Position numbers and translations under genes: made by a program
Source of the DNA: Saccharophagus degradans 2-40
Lineage (GTDB): Bacteria; Pseudomonadota; Gammaproteobacteria; Pseudomonadales; Cellvibrionaceae
Direction: 5' to 3'
DNA: 64,000 nt
NCBI RefSeq assembly: GCF_000013665.1
Contig: NC_007912.1
Location: 1,722,501 to 1,786,500, forward strand
The notes under the pieces: model-generated
Seen by the model: only the letters and a program-made list of their open reading frames with translations
Told to the model about the DNA's origin: nothing
Database searches by the model: none
Shown here: positions 6,991-16,314 of the stretch, piece after piece
Layout: the number at the start of each line of letters is the position of its first letter
Numbering within the stretch: position 1 is the stretch's first letter

Positions 6991-7974
6991 CTATTTTCCA
7001 CTCAAAATTTTATCCATTACCCAATTGGCTCGCGCAGCAGATTCGCCAAGGGATGGATGTGTGCTTGTACCCAGTAAATGTTCGTTCATAGCTTGCACAT
7101 GATAGGTTTGTATGTGTTCTGGGTGCGCTAGGGTTTCCGTTGTTTCCCCTTGTTCATTCATTAGTGTTACGGGTTTGTCTTCAAATATTGCAAAGCGTAT
7201 TTCGCCTGCGCTGCCAATTATTTCCACCTCGTCTAAACGGGTGCGGGCGCCAAAGTTCCAGTAACCGCTGCCTGTTACGCCGCTTTTAAATTGCCAAGCA
7301 GCTGTTACGGCGTCTTCCGCTTGATAAAGCTGTTGTTGGTTGGCGGCAAAGCCATTCACTTTGTGAATTGGGCCGAGCAAAAAGTCGAATAGGTCCAAGC
7401 CGTGGCTAGCTAAGTCGACAAAGTAGCCGCCGCCCGCTTGATCGGGCTGGGTGCGCCAATTTGTTTGTTTCGCTTTGTCGGTATCGGAAGGTGGTTTGCG
7501 AAAATTCCAGCTAATGTGGCGCACATCGCCAATAGCTTGTTCATCTAGCCACTGCTTAACTTTTAAAAAGCGCGGTAGGGTGCGGCGGTAGTAGGCTACA
7601 AACAGTGGTAGTTGCGCTTCATTAAAGGCTTCTACCATGGTTTCGCACTGTTTGTTGTTAAGTGCCATAGGCTTTTCTACGCAGCAGGGTTTGCCCGCAA
7701 CAGCTACTTCTAGCGCATATTGCAGGTGGCTAGCCGGTGGTGTCGCAATATAAATAGCATCAATGTTGGGGTCGTGAATAAGCGCTTCAGCGCTGGCGTG
7801 CACCGTTGCTACACCGTGGCGTTTGGCGTAATCGTGCGCTTTGGCGGTATCTCTACGCATTACCGCGGCAAGTTGAGAGTGCTTGGTTTTATAAAAGGCT
7901 GGGCCGCTTTTTACTTCGGTTACGTCGCCGCAGCCAATAATGCCCCAGCGGATAGGTGCGGTTAGGGTTTTCAT
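6991..7974 (-). CDS. Gfo/Idh/MocA family oxidoreductase
   Basis: A 327-aa NAD(P)-dependent sugar-type oxidoreductase. The N-terminal Rossmann motif GIIGCGDV (11-18), the IATPPASH loop and the family signature EKP (100-102) are present, followed by a C-terminal alpha/beta domain with AGGGYFVDLASHGLDLFDFLLG, where the conserved His sits. The substrate cannot be told from sequence. Family members act on sugars, inositols or sugar-nucleotides. AGGAG lies 8 nt before the ATG. It is convergent with the SRP RNA gene and divergent from dnaX. Confidence 0.85.
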   Translation of the reverse strand: MKTLTAPIRWGIIGCGDVTEVKSGPAFYKTKHSQLAAVMRRDTAKAHDYAKRHGVATVHASAEALIHDPNIDAIYIATPPASHLQYALEVAVAGKPCCVEKPMALNNKQCETMVEAFNEAQLPLFVAYYRRTLPRFLKVKQWLDEQAIGDVRHISWNFRKPPSDTDKAKQTNWRTQPDQAGGGYFVDLASHGLDLFDFLLGPIHKVNGFAANQQQLYQAEDAVTAAWQFKSGVTGSGYWNFGARTRLDEVEIIGSAGEIRFAIFEDKPVTLMNEQGETTETLAHPEHIQTYHVQAMNEHLLGTSTHPSLGESAARANWVMDKILSGK

Positions 7975-8130
7975 CGTTTGCTCCTTCTATTTAAGCGGTG
8001 TATTCACGGCTTGTTTGGTCAACATTGGCATTCTATTCGTAATAACTGGTGTGTGCCTTTGTGAGTCAGTACACTCTGCGGCTATAATCGCTTCTTTTTC
8101 TACTCCTTTAAAATAGAGAACCACGCTGTA

Positions 8131-10203
8131 ATGAGCTATCAGGTACTTGCCCGTAAGTGGCGCCCGCGCACTTTCCGCGAAATGATTGGCCAAGAGCACG
8201 TTTTACGCGCGCTTATTAACGCCCTCGATCACGGACGTCTGCATCACGCTTACCTGTTTACCGGCACGCGCGGCGTGGGCAAAACCTCCATAGCACGTAT
8301 TCTAGCTAAGTGTTTGAATTGCGAAACTGGGGTTAGTTCCGAGCCATGTGGTGAATGCAGTGCCTGTGTGGAAATCAGTGAGGGCCGCTTTGTCGACCTT
8401 ATCGAGGTGGATGCGGCATCGCGCACCAAAGTAGAAGATACGCGCGAGCTGCTCGACAACGTGCAATATGCACCCACGCGCGGCCGCTACAAAATATACC
8501 TCATCGATGAGGTGCACATGCTCTCTAACCACAGTTTTAACGCTTTGCTTAAAACCTTAGAGGAGCCGCCAGAGCATGTGAAGTTTCTACTGGCAACCAC
8601 AGACCCGCAAAAACTGCCGGTAACTATATTATCTCGATGTTTACAGTTTAATCTCAAAAATATGAGCCCCGAGCGCATAGTGGGCCATTTGTCGCATATT
8701 TTAGAAAAAGAAGTTATCCCCTTTGAGGAGTCTGCCCTGTGGCAGTTGGCGCGCTCGGCAGATGGCAGTATGCGCGATGCACTAAGCTTAACCGACCAAA
8801 GTATTTCGTTTGGCGGTGGCAAGGTTAGCGAAGACGAAGTCGCTTCCATGCTTGGCACCATTGACCACAAACTAGTGCAAAACCTTGTGGGCGCGTTAAT
8901 AGCCGGGGATGGCAGCCAAATTTTAACGTCGGTTGCTAAATTTGCCGAACACGCCCCAGACTTCGATGTAGCTCTGGCCGACCTCATAACACTGCTGCAC
9001 CGCATTGCTATTGCGCAAGCGCTACCCGATGCGCTAGATAACAGCTACGGCGATCGCACCCAAATATTGGAGTTTGCGAGTAAGCTTGCCCCTGAAGATG
9101 TGCAGCTGTTTTATCAAACGGCCCTTATTGGCCGGCGTGATTTGTCACTGTCGCCCGACCCGCGCAGCGGCTTTGAAATGACTTTGCTGCGAATGCTGGC
9201 ATTTAAGCCACAAGGTGTGGCCGATGTGCCTACTCAGCGCCTACAGGCACAGCCCGCCAGTGCGCCGGCTAGTAGTTCTGACGTTGCTTCTGTTGCAGCT
9301 CCTGCGGCTCCGACTGCTCAAGCAGCACCGCAGCCCTCGTCTAATGTTGAGCCTGCACCTGCTCAAGCGGCCCCCGAGCAGACTGAGCCCAGCCCGCCAG
9401 CGCAGACGTCTCCGCCACAGCAAAACGTTGCGCCAAACACGGTGGAAGACAATTCGCCACCCGCAGATTACTACGACAATATGCCGCCTTACGAGGAGGC
9501 CCAAGAGCCTGTAAAAAAGCCCCAAGCTGAGCCTCAACAGGCTCAGGCAGAGGTGCCCGCAAGTGAGCCCGCGCCGTTAGGGCCAATGCATACTGTGGTA
9601 ACCGCTGCAGAGTCAACCCAAGCCGTTGCCGAGCCGGAAGTAAATACTTCGGCCCCTGCTAAAACGCCGGCGGATGCTCTGCGTGAGCAGGTAAAAGCCA
9701 TTGTGGGCAAGGAGGGCATAAGTGCCCCGCCAAAACCTGCACAGCAATTGAAAAATACCCCCGCCGCGCCCATAAATGCAGCGCCGGTAGTGACTACGCC
9801 AATAAGCTTAGAAGAGCTAACCCCATCGCATTGGGTAAGTGTATACAACCAGCTAAATGTTAAGGGTATTTTGCAAAGTACTGCTGCAAACACTGTGCTA
9901 ATTGGGCGTGAAGATAATCATTTAGATTTCGCGTTAGACGAGCAAAAAAGTAGCCTCTTCGACCCGAGCCACAGCGATAGGTTATCTGCGCTATTAAGCG
10001 ATTATTTTGGTGTGCCTATCAAAGCAGCTATCCACCTGCAAAACTTGCCGGGTGATTTAGAAACACCAGCGGCTTACGCCATACGTATAGATCAAGAAAA
10101 ACGCGTGGCAGCCATACAAAATATGTACGATGACCCTGTAGTGCAAACACTACAGCAACAATTTAATGCAACACTCGTTGAAGAAACTGTTACCTACCAA
10201 TAG
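8131..10203 (+). CDS. dnaX: DNA polymerase III subunits tau and gamma
   Basis: Clamp-loader ATPase of 690 aa. Walker A GTRGVGKTS (45-53), zinc cysteines C61, C64, C73... C76, C79, Walker B with DEVH (126-129) and sensor-type SRC motif LSRCLQF are seen. Domain III runs to about residue 365, followed by a Pro/Ala/Gln-rich linker (about 370-530) and the C-terminal tau region that contacts DnaB and the polymerase. A complete -1 frameshift element at codons 461-463 would give a gamma form of about 466 aa. It heads the dnaX-ybaB-recR group, a conserved arrangement. Confidence 0.96.
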   Translation: MSYQVLARKWRPRTFREMIGQEHVLRALINALDHGRLHHAYLFTGTRGVGKTSIARILAKCLNCETGVSSEPCGECSACVEISEGRFVDLIEVDAASRTKVEDTRELLDNVQYAPTRGRYKIYLIDEVHMLSNHSFNALLKTLEEPPEHVKFLLATTDPQKLPVTILSRCLQFNLKNMSPERIVGHLSHILEKEVIPFEESALWQLARSADGSMRDALSLTDQSISFGGGKVSEDEVASMLGTIDHKLVQNLVGALIAGDGSQILTSVAKFAEHAPDFDVALADLITLLHRIAIAQALPDALDNSYGDRTQILEFASKLAPEDVQLFYQTALIGRRDLSLSPDPRSGFEMTLLRMLAFKPQGVADVPTQRLQAQPASAPASSSDVASVAAPAAPTAQAAPQPSSNVEPAPAQAAPEQTEPSPPAQTSPPQQNVAPNTVEDNSPPADYYDNMPPYEEAQEPVKKPQAEPQQAQAEVPASEPAPLGPMHTVVTAAESTQAVAEPEVNTSAPAKTPADALREQVKAIVGKEGISAPPKPAQQLKNTPAAPINAAPVVTTPISLEELTPSHWVSVYNQLNVKGILQSTAANTVLIGREDNHLDFALDEQKSSLFDPSHSDRLSALLSDYFGVPIKAAIHLQNLPGDLETPAAYAIRIDQEKRVAAIQNMYDDPVVQTLQQQFNATLVEETVTYQ
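9493..9546 (+). promoter_or_regulatory. programmed -1 ribosomal frameshift signal in dnaX
   Basis: Three elements occur in order: a Shine-Dalgarno-like GAGGAGG (9493-9499), the slippery heptamer A-AAA-AAG in frame (9513-9519), and after 7 nt a perfect 8-bp stem CTGAGCCT (9527-9534), loop CAAC, AGGCTCAG (9539-9546). In the -1 frame three codons (GCC CCA AGC) are followed by TGA at 9528-9530. This is the same architecture that makes gamma in E. coli. Confidence 0.88.
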
Positions 10204-10243
10204 CCAAAAGCTTGGTTGTTGAGTTTAACCGTGGAGAAAAATT

Positions 10244-10564
10244 ATGATTGGTCTTGGCGATATGATGAAACAAGCCCAGGAAATGCAAGAAAAAATGGCC
10301 CGTATGCAAGAAGATATGGCCAATATTGAATCCGAAGGGCAGGCGGGCGCTGGTTTGGTGAAAGTTGTAATGACTGGCCGCCACGATGTAAGAAAAGTAA
10401 CTATCGACCCCAGTGTTTTAGAAGAAGACAAAGAAATGCTGGAAGATTTAATAGCTGCGGCGGTAAACGATGCCGTACGTAAAACCGAAGAAGCTACCAA
10501 GCAAAAAATGAGCGAAATTACCGGCGGCTTGCAAATGCCTCCCGGTTTTAAAATGCCATTCTAA
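10244..10564 (+). CDS. nucleoid-associated protein YbaB/EbfC family
   Basis: A 106-aa DNA-binding protein. The N-terminal [20 protein letters not shown] helix, the central [20 protein letters not shown] strand region and the C-terminal GGLQMPPGF are diagnostic of the YbaB family, which forms tweezer-like dimers and binds chromosomal DNA. GGAG lies 8 nt before the ATG. It sits between dnaX and recR as in most Gammaproteobacteria, and is probably cotranscribed with both. Confidence 0.93.
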   Translation: MIGLGDMMKQAQEMQEKMARMQEDMANIESEGQAGAGLVKVVMTGRHDVRKVTIDPSVLEEDKEMLEDLIAAAVNDAVRKTEEATKQKMSEITGGLQMPPGFKMPF

Positions 10565-10588
10565 AAACTATTGGGTATACACCACGGC

Positions 10589-11182
10589 ATGTTTAGTCCG
10601 CTTATAGATCAACTTATCAACTCGCTTCGACACTTGCCTGGCGTGGGGCCAAAATCGGCACAGCGCATGGCGCTCCATTTGCTCGAGCGCGACCGAGAAG
10701 GGGCACAAAACCTGTCGGAAGTTTTAGCGAAAGCGGTGGAGCACGTACACCGCTGCCAGCAGTGCCGCACTTTAACAGAGCAAGCGCTGTGTAATATTTG
10801 TAGCAACGCACGTCGCAATCGTAAAGAGCTGTGCATAGTAGAAACCCCCGCAGATGTAATCGCCATAGAAACATCGGCGGTGTTCTCTGGTTATTATTTT
10901 GTCTTGCTGGGTCGGTTATCACCTATCGACGGCATAGGCCCCAAAGAAATAGGTATGGATGTATTGGCTTCCCGTTTTGCCGAAGGTGAAATAGAAGAAG
11001 TGATTATTGCAACCAACCCAACTATTGAAGGCGAAGCAACCGCGCACTACATTTCGGAGCGGGCCAAAGCGCAAGGTATAAAAGTGTCGCGTATCGCACA
11101 CGGCATACCAATAGGTGGCGAATTAGAATATGTAGATGGCGGCACCTTAGCGCACGCTATTAGTCGCAGACAGGAGATATAA
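10589..11182 (+). CDS. recR: recombination mediator RecR
   Basis: A 197-aa protein of the RecFOR pathway that helps load RecA at gaps. Seen: helix-hairpin-helix [16 protein letters not shown] near the N-terminus, a Cys4 zinc finger CQQC...CNIC, a Toprim domain starting [14 protein letters not shown], and the C-terminal [24 protein letters not shown] at 10589 aligns with known RecR N-termini, so the TTG at 10571 is rejected, although no strong ribosome site is visible. The stop is 1 nt before rnd, so translation may be coupled. Confidence 0.94.
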   Translation: MFSPLIDQLINSLRHLPGVGPKSAQRMALHLLERDREGAQNLSEVLAKAVEHVHRCQQCRTLTEQALCNICSNARRNRKELCIVETPADVIAIETSAVFSGYYFVLLGRLSPIDGIGPKEIGMDVLASRFAEGEIEEVIIATNPTIEGEATAHYISERAKAQGIKVSRIAHGIPIGGELEYVDGGTLAHAISRRQEI

Positions 11183-11183
11183 C

Positions 11184-12344
11184 TTGGCGGACGATTTAGT
11201 AAAACAGCCCATTCACTGGATAAGTACCGTCGAAGAATTGGAAGAGTGCTGCGAGCGCTGGCAAAGTAAAAAGTTACTTGCTGTAGATACCGAATTTATG
11301 CGCAGCCAAACCTATTACCCTATTGCGGGGTTAATTCAGGTTAACGATGGCGAAGCTAATTATCTGTTAGACCCAACCACCATCGATGATTTCTCGCCGT
11401 TTGCAGAGATTTTGGTCGACGACGATATTATTAAAGCCATTCACTCATGCTCAGAAGATCTTGAAGTGTTTTATCACTCTTTTGGTTTTTTACCGCAGCG
11501 TCTGTTTGATACGCAAATAGCCGGAGCTTTTGTTAATTTAGGCTATTCCATGGGTTTTGCGCGCATGGTGCAAGGTGTCTTGGGGGTGGAGCTACCCAAA
11601 ACAGAAACGCGTTCTGATTGGCTGCAGCGCCCTTTAAGTGTTGCGCAAAAACACTACGCTGCATTAGATGTAGAATATTTGTATTTATTGGCCGGTAAAC
11701 TACTCACAGAACTAAAGGCCAAAGAGCGTTTAGATTGGGTATTTGGTGAAGGCAAAACTATAGTTAAAAACTTTAGCGATAACCTCGACCCTAAGTTGAG
11801 TTACTTACGCGTTAAAAATGCATGGAAGTTAAACGCCAAGCAGTTAGCTATATTTCAAAACTTGTGTGAATGGCGCGAGCTAACCGCACAAAAGCGCGAT
11901 AAACCGCGCAATAGAATTGTTAAAGAAAATACGCTTTTTGCCATGGCTCTAAAACGCCCTAAGCATATATCGCAATTGCGTAATTACGAAGGTATGAGCG
12001 ATCGGGTTATTCGCACCGATGGTGAATATTTACTGCGCCTTATTGAGCGCGCAGACAAAATAGAAGCATCAGATTTACCCGAGTTGCTACCCAAGCCTCT
12101 TACTTCTGCAGAAAATAAGCGCGTTAAAGCGTTGCGTGCAGAAGTACAAAAAGTAGCAGATGAAATTGGTATTGCCTCAGAAATACTGGCCCGTAAAAAA
12201 GAATACGACTATATAGTGCGGGATTACTTGGCCAGAGGCGAGTGGAGCTACCCTGAAGGCTTTCCCCAATGGCGTCAAGCACTGCTAACCGATTTAATAA
12301 ACGAAACCATTAAAGTTGAACCCGCAGATGAAGTTGATAGTTGA
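11184..12344 (+). CDS. rnd: ribonuclease D
   Basis: A 3'-5' exoribonuclease for tRNA 3' maturation, 386 aa. The DEDD exonuclease domain shows DTEFMRSQTYYP near residue 35, AIHSCSEDLEV, and the closing YAALDVEYLYLL. The C-terminal half has HRDC-type helices (LCEWRELTAQKRDKPRNRIVKENTLFAMA). It starts with TTG at 11184, supported by GGAG at 11173-11176 with 7-nt spacing; TTG starts are also usual for E. coli rnd. It overlaps ycgL by 17 nt. Confidence 0.93.
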   Translation: MADDLVKQPIHWISTVEELEECCERWQSKKLLAVDTEFMRSQTYYPIAGLIQVNDGEANYLLDPTTIDDFSPFAEILVDDDIIKAIHSCSEDLEVFYHSFGFLPQRLFDTQIAGAFVNLGYSMGFARMVQGVLGVELPKTETRSDWLQRPLSVAQKHYAALDVEYLYLLAGKLLTELKAKERLDWVFGEGKTIVKNFSDNLDPKLSYLRVKNAWKLNAKQLAIFQNLCEWRELTAQKRDKPRNRIVKENTLFAMALKRPKHISQLRNYEGMSDRVIRTDGEYLLRLIERADKIEASDLPELLPKPLTSAENKRVKALRAEVQKVADEIGIASEILARKKEYDYIVRDYLARGEWSYPEGFPQWRQALLTDLINETIKVEPADEVDS

Positions 12345-12609
12345 TATTTACCGCAGCGCTAAAAAAGAAGGCATGTATTTGTATGTGCCTAGAAATAAAG
12401 CGCTAGATGAGTTGCCCGAGCCGCTAATGAAGCAATTTGGCCGCGCCGATCATTCTATGGTGCTGGTGTTAACGCCAGAGAAAAAGCTTGCGCGTGCAAG
12501 TGTAGAAAAAGTTATCGAGTCTATAGAAAACCAAGGGTTCTATTTGCAAATGCCTCCGCCGCCAGAGAGCTATATGAACGAAATCCCCAACGATAAAATG
12601 CCGCGCTAA
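12328..12609 (+). CDS. YcgL domain protein
   Basis: A 93-aa protein of the YcgL family (DUF709). The motifs IYRSAKKEGMYLYVP, LPEPLMKQFGRADHSMVLVL and GFYLQMPPPPESY match E. coli YcgL closely. The biochemical role is unknown in the family; a link to RNase D is suggested only by gene order. ATG at 12328 is chosen over TTG at 12316 because it fits the family N-terminus. It overlaps the rnd end by 17 nt, so it is probably translationally coupled. Confidence 0.88.
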   Translation: MKLIVDIYRSAKKEGMYLYVPRNKALDELPEPLMKQFGRADHSMVLVLTPEKKLARASVEKVIESIENQGFYLQMPPPPESYMNEIPNDKMPR

Positions 12610-12611
12610 CA

Positions 12612-13043
12612 ATGGCATTTTGGCAAGAAAAAACCTTAGCAGAAATGACGCCCGCCGAGTGGGAGTCGCTTTGTGATGGCTGCGGAAAATGCTGCTTGCA
12701 TAAGCTGGAAGATGAAGATACCGGCGAGGTTTTTTATACCTATGTTGCGTGCAAGTTACTCGACACTCAAACCGCGCGCTGCACCGATTACCCCAACCGT
12801 GTTGCCAAGGTGCCAGAATGCTTGTGTTTAAAGCCTAGCGATGTCGCCAGTTTTCATTGGTTGCCAGAAACCTGCGCCTACCGGTTGTTATCGGAAGGGC
12901 AACCGTTGGCCGCTTGGCACCCATTGGTAAGTGGAGACCCTGCATCGGTAAAGGCTGCCAATGTATCGGTAGCGGGTAAAGTGGTTGCCGAGCACAAAGT
13001 GCACCCCGATGATTATGAAGATTGCATAGTCCACTGGGTTTAA
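12612..13043 (+). CDS. YcgN family cysteine-cluster protein (UPF0260)
   Basis: A 143-aa protein with the CDGCGKCCLHK cluster near residue 22 and further Cys in YVACKLLD, ARCTDYPNR, PECLCLKP and ETCAYRLL, as in the YkgJ/YcgN family of putative zinc or iron-sulfur cluster proteins. Function is not established. The ATG follows the ycgL stop by 2 nt, giving a tight rnd-ycgL-ycgN set as in pseudomonads. Confidence 0.9.
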   Translation: MAFWQEKTLAEMTPAEWESLCDGCGKCCLHKLEDEDTGEVFYTYVACKLLDTQTARCTDYPNRVAKVPECLCLKPSDVASFHWLPETCAYRLLSEGQPLAAWHPLVSGDPASVKAANVSVAGKVVAEHKVHPDDYEDCIVHWV

Positions 13044-13138
13044 TTATTTTTCGGCACTGTGGGTTTGTCGGTGCAAACTAATTTTGATTTTAGTAGTGAT
13101 TGGTTTCAAACCCTCTAACTGCAATAAAGGTGTACAGC

Positions 13139-13354
13139 ATGAACGACGACATAGTTGAAGATTTACAAACACGGTTGGCATACCAAGAAGATACCTTAAA
13201 CAAACTAAATGACCTGGTAGTGCTTCAAACCCGCGAATTGGCAGATGTAAAAAAGCAGCTCGCCTTGGTATATAAGAAAATGAGCGATATGAGCTACCAG
13301 CTGGAATCGCAACAGGATGGCGGCGTAGATAACGAGGTGCCGCCCCATTATTAA
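13139..13354 (+). CDS. slyX: SlyX family protein
   Basis: A 71-aa coiled-coil protein ending in PPHY, the conserved SlyX terminus. It is built of heptad-rich helices (LQTRLAYQEDTLNKLNDLVVLQTRELADVKKQL). ATG at 13139 is preceded by TAAAGGTG; the longer frame from 13100 is rejected because it lacks a ribosome site and starts beyond the family N-terminus. Function in the cell is unknown. Confidence 0.85.
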   Translation: MNDDIVEDLQTRLAYQEDTLNKLNDLVVLQTRELADVKKQLALVYKKMSDMSYQLESQQDGGVDNEVPPHY

Positions 13355-13750
13355 TGATTTAACCTTTAAGTGTAGTTGAATTTATTTTAACTGCAGTTAT
13401 TTTGCACATGGCATTGCCTATTCATAGCTGTGCTATGTGCAGCTTTTATACTTTTATTGGGCGCCGCATTCAAAAGCTACCAACGCTTACGCCAGCCTAA
13501 CTCGTTGTTATACCTCGCTTTAATCTCATTTATCTATATACACACACCAATCCTCGTTATCTGTTTTCCGCTTTGACACGGCTTTCTTTGTTTCTGTGGC
13601 GCTTACTTCCTTGTGCATTGCATCGGCAGTTTCAAGCTATAAAAAAGCACTTTTTAGACTAGATGCTACTATTAAAGGAGTGAATACACTCCCTGGCGTA
13701 TTAACACGTCAGTAAATTATCTGGGCAAAAGTTAACGGATACGTGGGCAT
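13355..13750. promoter_or_regulatory. intergenic region upstream of the pilus cluster
   Basis: About 395 bp without a gene. A hairpin GCACATGGC (13404-13412) with GCTATGTGC (13432-13440), followed by AGCTTTTA, may end the slyX transcript. A perfect palindrome GGAGTG-AATA-CACTCC lies at 13677-13692, about 60 bp before the first pilus gene, and could be an operator. The promoter of the pilus operon is presumably here but no confident -35/-10 pair was found. Confidence 0.45.
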
Positions 13751-14674
13751 ATGTACCTCGAATTTTTTGGTCTGAATCGGACCCCTTTTAAAATCACACC
13801 TGATACTCACCTTTTTTACGAAGGTAGTAATCGAGGCGACAATTTATTGGGCTTATGTTACACCGTGGCGCATGCCGAGGGCATTAGCAAGGTGGTAGGC
13901 GAAGTAGGTACGGGTAAAACTATGCTTAGCCGCATGTTGCCATTAAAAGTTGAAGAGCACATAGATTGGGTATATTTGCCGCACCCTAACTTGTCGCCTA
14001 GTGAAGTGTTAGTCGCTATAGCGCGCGAGTTGGGTTTGGAGGTGGACGATGGTGCAGACAAGTCGCTGCTAACTACTCGGCTACACCAAGCCTTAATCTC
14101 CCGTCATGCCAAAGGGCGTCGTGTGGTGGTGCTTATTGATGAGGTACAGGCAATGAGTATCGAAACCTTGGAGGAAATTAGACTTTTAAGCAATCTAGAA
14201 ACGGATGAGCACAAGCTATTACAGATAGTAATGTTTGGGCAGCCAGAAATAGATAAAAAACTGGCTATGCCAGAAATTCGCCAATTGCGAGAGCGAATAG
14301 TGCACCATTTCTACCTTTCCCCCTTTACCGAACGAGACGTTCAGGAGTACTTGAATTTCCGGATGCGAGCATCTGGATATAAGGGACCAGATATTTTTAC
14401 GCAGGGTGTTGCAAAAGCCATTATGGCTTATAGCCAAGGGCTAGTTCGGCGAGTAAATATTATTGCCGACAAGACACTGCTAGCCGCATACGTTAACAAT
14501 CGCTACGAGCTTAAAGTGGAAGACGTAAAAGCAGCTGCGGTTGAGGGCCGTTTTAAAGCAGTACCTCTTTGGCAAAGAGTTAAATCGCTTGTAAGTAAGC
14601 GAGATTATGCTTTGGTGGTGTTAATTGGAATAGCGTCTGGCTCCACAGGATTAAACGTGGAGGGCTTGCTATGA
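13751..14674 (+). CDS. mshM: MSHA-type pilus ATPase MshM (ExeA-like AAA)
   Basis: A 307-aa AAA protein of the ExeA/MshM family. It begins MYLEFFGLNRTPFKITPD, the family signature, with Walker A GEVGTGKT (50-57) and Walker B VVVLIDEVQ near residue 125. A short hydrophobic segment near the C-terminus (YALVVLIGIASG) could reach the membrane. Relatives help assemble the secretin or peptidoglycan passage of type II secretion and MSHA pili. It is the first gene of an 11-gene same-strand pilus set. Its stop overlaps the mshL start (ATGA). Confidence 0.85.
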   Translation: MYLEFFGLNRTPFKITPDTHLFYEGSNRGDNLLGLCYTVAHAEGISKVVGEVGTGKTMLSRMLPLKVEEHIDWVYLPHPNLSPSEVLVAIARELGLEVDDGADKSLLTTRLHQALISRHAKGRRVVVLIDEVQAMSIETLEEIRLLSNLETDEHKLLQIVMFGQPEIDKKLAMPEIRQLRERIVHHFYLSPFTERDVQEYLNFRMRASGYKGPDIFTQGVAKAIMAYSQGLVRRVNIIADKTLLAAYVNNRYELKVEDVKAAAVEGRFKAVPLWQRVKSLVSKRDYALVVLIGIASGSTGLNVEGLL

Positions 14675-16311
14675 TTATGAGTATGTGGTGTGAGGGGGTA
14701 ATTACACGTATAAAACACTGTGCGCACCATGTTTTTAAGTTCGCTGCTAAAGGTAAGCTTGTTGCTGTTTTGGCGGCGCTAACTTGGCTGAGTGGTTGTT
14801 TTTCTGGAAACGCTAAGCCCAATAGTGGCGGGCATCTCTCGGCAGCGGACTTACATAAAACACAAAGCATACCCGAGGTGGTAAAGGTATTACCGCCTTC
14901 GTTACCTGAACCATCAAAAATAAAAAACGAACGCTTACATACAGTTGTAGTTCACGACGTGCCCGTTACGGAACTTCTGTTTTCATTGGCGAGAGATGCA
15001 AATATTAATTTAGATATTGATTCGGATATAACTACCCGAATTACTCTTAATGCCGTAAATCAACCTCTTATGGCAATTATCGATCGTGTGGCAGAAAAAG
15101 CCCAGCTTCGCTACGAGAGTACAAATCACGGCATTTATATACGCAAAGATAAACCCTTTCTAAAAAGCTACCGAATCGATTATTTGAATATGGAGCGTGA
15201 AAGTTCCAGTAAAGTAAGTGTATCAACCCAAATAAGCTCTACGGGGCAAGGAGCCGTGTCAGATGGCGGGGGAGGTGGTGGAGATAACAGCTCAGACACT
15301 TCCGTTGTAAATAAATCGTCGCACTTGTTCTGGCAAACGTTAGCGAAAAACGTCGGCTCCATTTTGGGCTCGCAGCAGGCCGAGCAGCAAGGCGCATCTC
15401 ACCCAGATATTTTGCTAAATAAGGAAGGGGGAGTGATGGCTGTGCGAGCTACTTACCGCCAGCACAAGGAGATTCAACATTTTCTAAGCGAGATTATGTT
15501 TGCCTCGCAGCGCCAAGTGCTAATAGAAGCGACTATTGTCGAAGTGACGTTAAGCGAAAGGTATCAAGCAGGTATTGACTGGAGCGTACTGCAACAAAAT
15601 GTAGCCGATGGTGTAACACGAACAGCCACGCAAGATGTTTTGGATGTAACGTTGCAAGACCCTGTTTTTACTATTACGCATGTGGGTAAAAACCTGTCTG
15701 CCACAGTTAAAGCGTTAGATACATTTGGCGATGTAAGTGTAATGTCTAGCCCTAAGGTGATGACACTAAACAACCAAACTGCCCTGCTAAAAGTTGTAGA
15801 TAATCTTGTTTACTTTACGGTAGATGTAAACATAGAAACAAATGAATCTGGCCCCTCCACCACAACGTTTGAAACAGAGGTTAACACTGTACCCATTGGT
15901 TTTGTTATGAGTGTTACCCCTTTTATTAACGAGTTTGGTTATGTCACGTTAAATATTCGCCCGACAATTTCTAGGGTAATTGGTTTGAAACGCGACCCCA
16001 ACCCTGCATTGGCACAGGTGAATGTGGTAAATGAAATACCCGAAATACAAGTTCGAGAGGTGGAATCGGTACTAAAAATTCCGGATGGTGAGGTGGCTAT
16101 TATTGGCGGCTTGATGCAAGACGAGCAAGATAATACCGAACATGGTGTGCCAGGCCTGTCAAAAATACCTCTGGTGGGCGGTCTATTTAAATATACCGAT
16201 GACAAAGTGAAAAAAAGTGAGCTGGTTATTTTTATAAAGCCTATTGTGGTGGACTACTCGAAGAGTTCTCGGGTAGCGTCTGAAAAATTCCCCGCAGACG
16301 ATTGGTACTAA
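14671..16311 (+). CDS. mshL: MSHA-type pilus secretin MshL
   Basis: A 546-aa outer-membrane secretin through which the pilus would exit. An N-terminal signal with lipobox LSGC (near residue 43) suggests a lipoprotein. A secretin short N-domain (DVPVTELLFSLARDANINLDID), a Gly/Ser-rich loop (GGGGGGDNSSDTS), and the C-terminal secretin signature VESVLKIPDGEVAIIGGLMQ with VPGLSKIPLVGGLFK are visible. GGAGGG precedes the ATG, which overlaps the mshM stop. In Vibrio the order is mshL then mshM; here the two are swapped. Confidence 0.88.
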   Translation: MIMSMWCEGVITRIKHCAHHVFKFAAKGKLVAVLAALTWLSGCFSGNAKPNSGGHLSAADLHKTQSIPEVVKVLPPSLPEPSKIKNERLHTVVVHDVPVTELLFSLARDANINLDIDSDITTRITLNAVNQPLMAIIDRVAEKAQLRYESTNHGIYIRKDKPFLKSYRIDYLNMERESSSKVSVSTQISSTGQGAVSDGGGGGGDNSSDTSVVNKSSHLFWQTLAKNVGSILGSQQAEQQGASHPDILLNKEGGVMAVRATYRQHKEIQHFLSEIMFASQRQVLIEATIVEVTLSERYQAGIDWSVLQQNVADGVTRTATQDVLDVTLQDPVFTITHVGKNLSATVKALDTFGDVSVMSSPKVMTLNNQTALLKVVDNLVYFTVDVNIETNESGPSTTTFETEVNTVPIGFVMSVTPFINEFGYVTLNIRPTISRVIGLKRDPNPALAQVNVVNEIPEIQVREVESVLKIPDGEVAIIGGLMQDEQDNTEHGVPGLSKIPLVGGLFKYTDDKVKKSELVIFIKPIVVDYSKSSRVASEKFPADDWY

Positions 16312-16314
16312 TCC

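Noticed and set aside
9215..9893. Several overlapping frames (99, 98, 91, 116 aa) in dnaX
   Set aside because: All are products of the Pro/Ala/Gln-rich tau linker read in other frames or the other strand.
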